NCBI GenBank assembly: GCA_014871385.1
Contig: CM026426.1
Coordinates: forward strand, 49,897,263 to 49,961,262
Direction: 5' to 3'
Length of the DNA stretch: 64,000 bases
Source of the DNA: Ceratodon purpureus
Lineage: Eukaryota; Streptophyta; Bryopsida; Pseudoditrichales; Ditrichaceae
Shown: positions 56,585 through 64,000 of the stretch, piece after piece
How the letters are laid out: every line of letters begins with the position of its first letter
Position numbering within the stretch: position 1 is the first letter of the stretch
The notes under the pieces: model-generated
The model's input: the letters and a program-made list of their open reading frames with translations, nothing else
What the model was told of the DNA's origin: nothing
Database searches by the model: none
Made by a program: the position numbers and the translations under genes

Positions 56585-59437
56585 ACACAAAATCTTTTTA
56601 AGTTCTCATTGAAATGGTCTTCATTTGGGCAAAGCATTAAAACATGTAATGCCCTCCACACCTAATCCTTGTCCTCATTAGGTACCTTGGGTAACAAGTT
56701 CTCACTCCATGCCTTCATAACATGGAAGTGACACAAGAGAACTTGTCTACGAACTTGTGTTTTGGTACCCTCTTCATGAGTCCAACAATGAACATCATTA
56801 CTCACAATTCTTTGAATAGCATTCAAAGATGGCTTGTGCTTGTCAATGATGATTGCGGAGGATCTAACCTCTCCTAAAGATCCAAACACATGGGATAATG
56901 CTATTTCTAGCAAGACCCTAATGTCCCTCTTTAACATCATTGCTACAAAGCATGTATAAAACCGGAATGCCAATTTCATCTTGCTTTGGTACAATTCCGG
57001 CATAAAGAGGCATAATCGTATTGGTTTGTTTTGAATGTAGAATCCAAGGCCGAAGAACTAATACCTGAAAATTGTAGAGCCAATTTTTGCATGAAATCAT
57101 CTTGTATAACTACCGCAAATGGTCTTTTCTTGAGGTCTTCATCCTTGGGTGCATACGTGTGATAGTACAAAATCTTCCCTTGAGCTTGTAAATTGATAAT
57201 CTCCATTTGTGCCGCATCCCAATCGTCTTTCCGAAGTGCATCTACACACATCCAATCAAAAATTTGAATAAAAATTAAATCATAAACATGAAGAAATAAA
57301 AATAAAATGAAAACATAAACATGAAGAATTGAAGTACAATTTAAATACACAATGCATTTCATAACTTTGCATATAAAATGAAATATATAAAAATAATTCA
57401 ATACCGTTGATTCTTAAAGAATATGCAAGGATTTGCACTTCTTTTTTTATGACAAAAAATCTATATGTAGCACTTTTAACCTCCGGTACACTTTGTTTTA
57501 ATTTCTCTTGAGCTTGAACCGACGTTGCTTCAATGGCCCTTGGAGAAAGCACGAACTTCAAGTTCTCCATAATCCATGCAATAACATAAGGATGCACCGG
57601 TAGGAAGAAAAGGTCAGAATTGGAACCCGGAGTATGACCACTATGTTTGCTATGAATATAGATTGTAGCTTGAAGCTTACTATTAGGCAAGGTGCTTGAG
57701 GACTTTGATTTATTGGGCTCTTCAACCTTCATTTGGAATTCAAAACTACATAATCTAGAGGTTCTATTCCTTCTAGAGCCCTTCTCAACCATAGGCTTCA
57801 CATCAACCGTTCTCCTATGAGGACGGTTTTTGTTGTTTCTACACTGACAACGGTACAAAGTCACGGTTTTGCTTTTCTCTACACGGCATTTCAAATGCCT
57901 TCTTCGCACAGAGTACTTTGTGCAAAGTGCATCTATAGTTGCACTTAAGTTCTCCAATGGAACCTTCACTACTTCATCCCACAATTTGTTCTCTTAGCAT
58001 ACATCACAAGAGTTCATACAATTTTGTATGAATGAGGTTTGAATTCCATCCGCATAGCTATCCGTACTCCATTGAGTACGAATGGCATTTGTTGTCATGG
58101 TCATTGACAAATGTTTTCCATTATTGTCAATGTGTCCTCCATGCATAATGGAACACCATGACTCTATTGGCAGAATTTGTGTACTCTTTGTATCATTCAA
58201 AGGGATAAAACAAATCCACTCAAAAGTTCTACAACTTTTAATCTTCCTTAAAGCTTTTACCACCTCTGAATTGTTTGAGATTCCACATTTTTTTGTGTGG
58301 ATGTTATTAGCTACAAGCGTGGACAGCAGGGACAGTCTAGGGCGGTGGAACTGGTAGTTACAGCAAAGAGTAGTCGCAGTTAGCAAGTATAAACAGGGTA
58401 GTCAGGGTAGCATCGACACTCTTCATTTTCTCCTGGTTAGAGTCGAGTCTTGGTTACCGAACAGTAGTTCTCTCTTGTATCTGCATGAGCCTCGATACTC
58501 ATGCCAACCCTTGGGATACTTGGATAATGCATTCTCTCCTTTGCTACTCTGTGTGTTTGCCTGCTATTCTGTGTGTCCTCTTTTCTCTTGCTTGCCTGAT
58601 CCTGAAGTTCTATTACTCTGTTGCATCCCTCTAAGTACCGGTAGCTGTTCCTTGGGTTCTCAGACAACTTCTGCCCTTTCTCACTACTCGCTCTTGGATT
58701 CCCTGGTTTCCTTCGATAGCATAGACAACATGGTGCTTCGGCCGTAGTCCCAAACCCTTGGTGTCCCACGGCTGTTTCGCCTCTAAGGTTCAGGGGCCCC
58801 CTGGACTACTCTAACGGTCTCAGAGTCATAACCCTCGGAATTCCTCGACCTATGACCGTGGTCTGACTAGCCCCTATCTCTGCCTGTCCTGTTACGACTC
58901 TTCCATGTTCTCACTGCTCCCCACCTCAGACAACTCCATGATATAACTTAGGCTAACAGTGGAAGGCTTCTGAAGGTTGGAGAGGGGACAAAAGAAAGGA
59001 TTTGCCCCATGAATTTGTTGATATGAGGGAACATATCATTCTTTTATGCAATCAATAATGAATGCAAGATATTAGAGATTGAAGTGCACATACTTGAATA
59101 ATGTTTCAACAGTAATGTCTTCAAAAATTGATGAAGGCGTTGGACTTCCAATGTTGACATGCTCGATACCCTCCTTTAACTCCTCCTCCCAAGGCTCCAA
59201 AATCTCCTCACCAATATCCTCATCATCCTCATCCAACTCTTCATTTGATGACAAGAAATAAGTTTCTTGAAACCCTAAATTTTTAATGTCTACACCTTGA
59301 AGAAATTCTTCCACCCCCACCATCTCACTTAAATTGTCTTCAAAGTGGGAGGAATAGAAATTACCATTGTCCATGTTGTCTCCATCTTCTTCCATTTCTC
59401 TTGCCAATGCTTGACACAAAATGTATCCTAAAACCAT
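56585..59437 (-). pseudogene. FAR1-like MULE transposase, interrupted by the gypsy element and a solo LTR
   Basis: Exon 1 from ATG 59437 to about 59093 (acidic, ends before GTATGT). A solo LTR (58302-58958) lies just upstream of the next exon. Frame 58300-57405: FAR1-type N-terminal region (KSCRTFEWICFIP, TLYRCQCRNN), with TAA at about 57985-57990 (CDVC_ENKLWDE, CAA expected). After an intron (57404-57242): PFAVVIQDDFMQKLALQFSG, ALDSTFKTNQY, then one lost base, PLYAGIVPKQDEIGIPV and MLCSNDVKEGH, another shift, LEIALSHVFGSLGEV, AIIIDKHKPSLNAI and VLLCHFHVMKAW. Asp in LDSTF, Asp in IIIDKH and the CxxH/FH block are the MULE core. After TAG at 56662 the frame runs straight into the gypsy LTR at 56584, so the C-terminus was cut off by that insertion. 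Confidence 0.78.
58302..58958. mobile_element. Solo LTR (657 bp) with perfect 5-bp TSD
   Basis: It begins TGTTATTAGC and ends GGCTAACA, inverted TGTTA..TAACA termini, and is flanked on both sides by GTGGA (58297-58301 and 58959-58963). There is no coding domain inside. This is what remains after recombination between the two LTRs of a retrotransposon. It does not match the LTR of the neighbouring gypsy element. Confidence 0.85.
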
Positions 59438-60199
59438 ACTCTAAACCATTTAACATACAATATTCAAATGAAAATATGCTAAATTCTTTATTATTACAAC
59501 CTTGATAATCTTGAATTACAAAGCAATAAACACAAACTTATGTAGAGTTATAACAAAGGAGATGCATTACACATTTGAATGAAGAATAAAAGTACAATTC
59601 AGTCAAATTTTGATAAGTGTTAACAGTTGGGAGCATACTTTTTGTTAACACTTAGGGAATAGTAACACTTGACACTTATTGAGGGCGATGTCGATGATTT
59701 GTAACACTTATAAAAAATAGTACTTGATGTATTAAAAATGAAAATACATAAGATATATAGAAAAAATGAAATGTAATTATATATACTTTAACAATATATA
59801 TTCTATTAATGAATTTCACAACACAAATAACTTGTAATAATTTATTCTATAGCCTTCACTCCCTTTTTGTATACTTTCCACCTTGCCTACTTGCTTTTAT
59901 TTTTAAGTTTATAAACTGAAAAAATACACTTATGTTTTACTTTAGGAACTTAAAATATATGATGTTTTACTTTATGATCTTAAAAATACATGTACCAATC
60001 AATTTGTTTCCAAAATAGAAACTAGAAACTACTGCTTGACCTCAAAGTTATCTCCCTCCAAACTATGATTCTTACAGAAGTCATTTTCAGAAAGTTATCA
60101 CTTATTGAGGTAAAATTAACAAAGTTGGGAGCACAACATTACATAACACTTAACACATATCACTAATAAAAACAAATTTATACGACTAATCAATATCTG
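59438..60199. other. AT-rich non-coding DNA
   Basis: No reading frame of interest; presumably the upstream region of the FAR1-like gene. Confidence 0.55.
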
Positions 60200-60792
60200 G
60201 TGCCTTTTAGTTTAGTGGTGAAAATCTTTGAAGATGGGAAAATTATCCAAGTATTGAATATGGGTCGGTTGAGGCAATGCAGTGTGCAAGGTGAAGTGAG
60301 GGGTAGTCATTATTCGCTTGATGCTCCAAACAATAACAAAGGTGGCTCGAGAAAGGACAGTCACTCTGTGAGGATGGTTATTCCATGCAAATGGTTATTC
60401 CATGCTCTGCCACATCAGCATTCATTCGTTGAACCCAGCTCTGCACCAAAGAGCACTCACCAAAATTCATCAGCGGAAAATCTTGTGATTGCCTGCTTAC
60501 CAAGAGCCAATTGAAAAAAAATCACGAGGAATTTTTCCTGTCAAACAATTGCTCTTCAAGTTCAGCCATAGTAAGTTCCAGCACTTGGTCAATTCAACCC
60601 GAGCCCGAGCCCTCCCTCCGGCCCGAGCCCGAGCGGCAGGAGCCTGAGCCCGACCAAGGCGGTGACGAGGACCTGGGCGTTGACGGGGAGCGCTTCAACC
60701 CCGCTCTGGAGCGTGACCAGGGCAACCACGGGGCTGGGCACTTGGGGGAGGCCGGGCAGAGAGGGAGGTGGGCAGATCCGCGTTTCTCCTAA
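60200..60792 (+). other. Two uncertain frames, one Pro/Glu-rich
   Basis: Frame 60200-60514 (104 codons) has no motif. Frame 60511-60792 contains an EPEPEPSLRPEPERQEPEP repeat and is GC-rich compared with its surroundings, which could mean a real exon or a captured fragment. Neither is recognised. Confidence 0.25.
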
Positions 60793-62178
<1,386 letters not shown>

Positions 62179-62396
62179 ACATTTAAGTAAATCCGGACTT
62201 AAAGGGAAAAACCGGACCTCGAGTACACTTTTTGCATGATTATAAGACCGTGGGATCACACCATGATGTCGTGGGCAGTATCACAAAAATGCACTATATA
62301 CTGGTTTTCAGCCGAAGTTCAAACAATGTTGTACAAATTGAGCTTAATATATATTTATTGAAGGGTATGTTTGTTTACAGACGATGGAGTCGGATC

Positions 62397-63134
62397 CTAA
62401 GATCCACCATCACTACGTAGCACTCTTTCAATGTCCCACCTCTCAATCAGTCTACGCTTAAACTTTCTATCCTTCTGATTTCTACGCAGGTACTCCTTTA
62501 CGGAGGCGGAATACTTTAGCGGCAGAATGAATGGAAGCAACGCTGTTGCTACGTCAGGAATTACGTTTGCTGCATTGGGTAACGTCATTTCACCACTCCA
62601 CGGAGTTGGAAAGTAGCACGCCAGGTCTCCATTGAAAACATGCCTCATTGGCTGGTCATCAACCATCAAAATTTTGTCTCGACGACAGAAGTGCTTCGTC
62701 TTCTCGTCCATTACGAGTCTCGATAGCTCCTTGTCACAAAAAGGATACAAATGTGGCCTGGAACACTTGTTTCATCTATAACAGAAGAGCAACCTCAATC
62801 TAATCTCATCGGGTAGGAGATATCGAATAACCTTACTTAGTCTTGCAGGGGCCATGGAGGACCATATTCCAACTTCGAAGTAGTTGAGAAGTATCCTAAA
62901 GAATTCCAGAAGACTGGGACGAGCCATAATGTTCCCCGGATTGAAGCGACGGAGGGTGCACTTGATATATTGCTCAAAACAAAGCAATCCGTTAACAGAT
63001 AGCACTATAACCTTCTTCGAAACGTCTCGTTGCTGTGGACATAAAGCACCGCCAGATATTATAACCAACATAATGGATCGTAGGATCCTACGATTCCGAA
63101 ATAAAAACAATGATCGCAAAAGCATGGAAACCAT
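62397..63134 (-). pseudogene. HAD/FCP1-like (NIF-type) phosphatase-related protein, degenerate first motif
   Basis: One frame from about 63134 to TAA-type end at 62397, broken only by TGA near 62770 (after LLFCYR). KKVIVLSVNGLLCFEQ corresponds to HAD motif I; plant relatives have LDxNGLL, here the nucleophile Asp is Ser. Then ARPSLLEFFRILLNYFEVG and VGIWSSMAPARL (motif II region), LRLLFCYR, FCDKELSRL, DKILMVDDQPMRHVFNG (motif III) and PFILPLKYSASVKEYLRRN. These proteins resemble CTD phosphatases. With motif I lost, activity is unlikely. It may be a decayed member of a repeated family, since a second copy lies to the right. Confidence 0.7.
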
Positions 63135-63179
63135 AATCGACGCCCTAATTTATCCATGAGCATCGCTAGATCCTACGAT

Positions 63180-63700
63180 GTGGATAATTAGATTCATCCA
63201 TATCCGGAAGGTCCCTAATTCACGTCTAGACCATAGCTCTTATGCATCACTCTGCCTGACCGCGGAACTACTGTAAAATTGGGGGCTATAACACAGCCCT
63301 CCTCAATGTGCGTGGTCTAATCCTACAATCATATTACAATTTGCACTCTCCTCGTAGTGAACAAAATACTGTTCACACAACCTGTGGATAGAATGTTGTT
63401 ACACCTGAATTCAAAAAGTTGAAGTATATCCTACAAGTTTATGTAGATAAGAAATTTTACAAAGTGTGCAACTCAATACAAATATTGAAGTAGCTAGTGA
63501 ATCGCTCACAGTTCAGTGCTTCAAAAACTGAAGCCCACCTTGTTCTTCGGTATTTACTCTTCACTACGAGAACTATATCTTCATTACTACGTGCGTCCTT
63601 GAAAGGAATGAAACAAAACTTTACAAAGTATACACGACGCCCCTAACACTAAATTTGTGGGGTGATTATCCAAGATGATGACTGTCCTATTGACAACCAG
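63180..63700. other. Spacer between the two HAD-like genes
   Basis: About 500 bp with no supported gene. It may hold introns or the start of the downstream copy. Confidence 0.45.
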
Positions 63701-63714
63701 CCAGAATTACCTTA

Positions 63715-64000
63715 GCTAGTTTAGAATTGAAGTCTTTCCTACAGTCCTTGAATCCGGGCTCTGGGTAATTCTTACGGACACATCTCTGGACAGTCTGGCC
63801 AAATTCGAACATACATTCGAGCCAAGGAAGCAGAGTGGACATGAGGAACTTGTCCCCAGGCAACCCCGTCCACGTAATGGGATAGATTGCGTCATGGTAA
63901 TCGTTGAGAAGATTCTTGTTCTAGCTGTCGTCAATGAGCAATGTTCGGCTTAGGTCAACATGCTCAACCTTATCCTAGACCACCTAAAGGTCCTTAAGCA
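63715..64000 (-). pseudogene. Second HAD/FCP1-like copy, C-terminal part, runs off the right edge
   Basis: On minus from 64000: VEHVDLSRTLLIDDS, a TAG, NKNLLNDYHDAIYPITWTG, then LMSTLLPWLECMFEFGQTV and VRKNYPEPGF. This is motif III and the C-terminal block of the same plant HAD/NIF family as the gene at 62397, and closer to the family consensus (LLIDDS). TAG codons occur near 63915, 63975 and 63984. The rest lies beyond the window. Confidence 0.68.

Overview
This window is nuclear DNA of a plant-like eukaryote. The signs are spliceosomal introns with GT..AG borders, a plant-type formamidase gene, and DNA and LTR elements of families known from streptophytes (CACTA/TNP2, DUF659-type hAT, SWIM-type and FAR1-like MULE, Ty3/gypsy with a GPY-type integrase tail). 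A bryophyte or charophyte alga fits better than a flowering plant, but I cannot fix the lineage. Nearly everything is mobile DNA, nested and decaying. I see only a few host-like genes: a broken formamidase, two HAD/FCP1-like genes at the right edge, and perhaps an F-box-like gene.

Layout. (1) 1-1950: decayed CACTA TNP2 transposase on the minus strand. (2) 2-5.6 kb: AT-rich DNA holding a 264-bp hAT MITE with a perfect 8-bp target duplication. (3) 5597-18424: a 12.8-kb hAT element with matching 13-bp terminal repeats and an 8-bp target duplication (7/8). It carries four genes: a small coiled-coil protein, a RING-type protein, the DUF659/hAT transposase and an atypical protein kinase. Each lies behind a GC-rich array of a CTCGCGCCCGT-like word followed by a TATA-like box. 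(4) 19.1-23.9 kb: an F-box-like minus-strand frame and a CACTA second-gene-like frame on plus. (5) 25.0-25.8 and 40.2-40.5 kb: two halves of a formamidase gene, split inside an exon by (6) 25768-40232, a 14.5-kb MULE with a 9-bp target duplication. This MULE carries a SWIM-type transposase and, divergently, a gene of at least 12 exons with a ParB-like domain and a beta-class (N4/N6-type) methyltransferase-like domain, plus two small genes. (7) 42970-56584: a Ty3/gypsy element on the minus strand with gag, pol and a long extra 3' ORF, itself interrupted by a 738-bp TIR element. (8) 56.6-59.4 kb: a FAR1-like MULE transposase broken by the gypsy element and by a solo LTR. (9) 59.4-64 kb: AT-rich DNA, a long (TA)n run and two HAD/FCP1-like genes.

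Two themes run through the window. First, two large DNA transposons carry accessory genes that look regulatory (kinase, RING protein, ParB-methyltransferase) beside their transposases. Second, long conserved frames are broken mostly by TAG and TAA, less often TGA, where CAG, CAA, TGG or CGA would be expected. That is what deamination of methylated cytosine (including CHG sites) would produce. All exon borders, domains and families were assigned by eye from reading frames and motifs. No database search was run.
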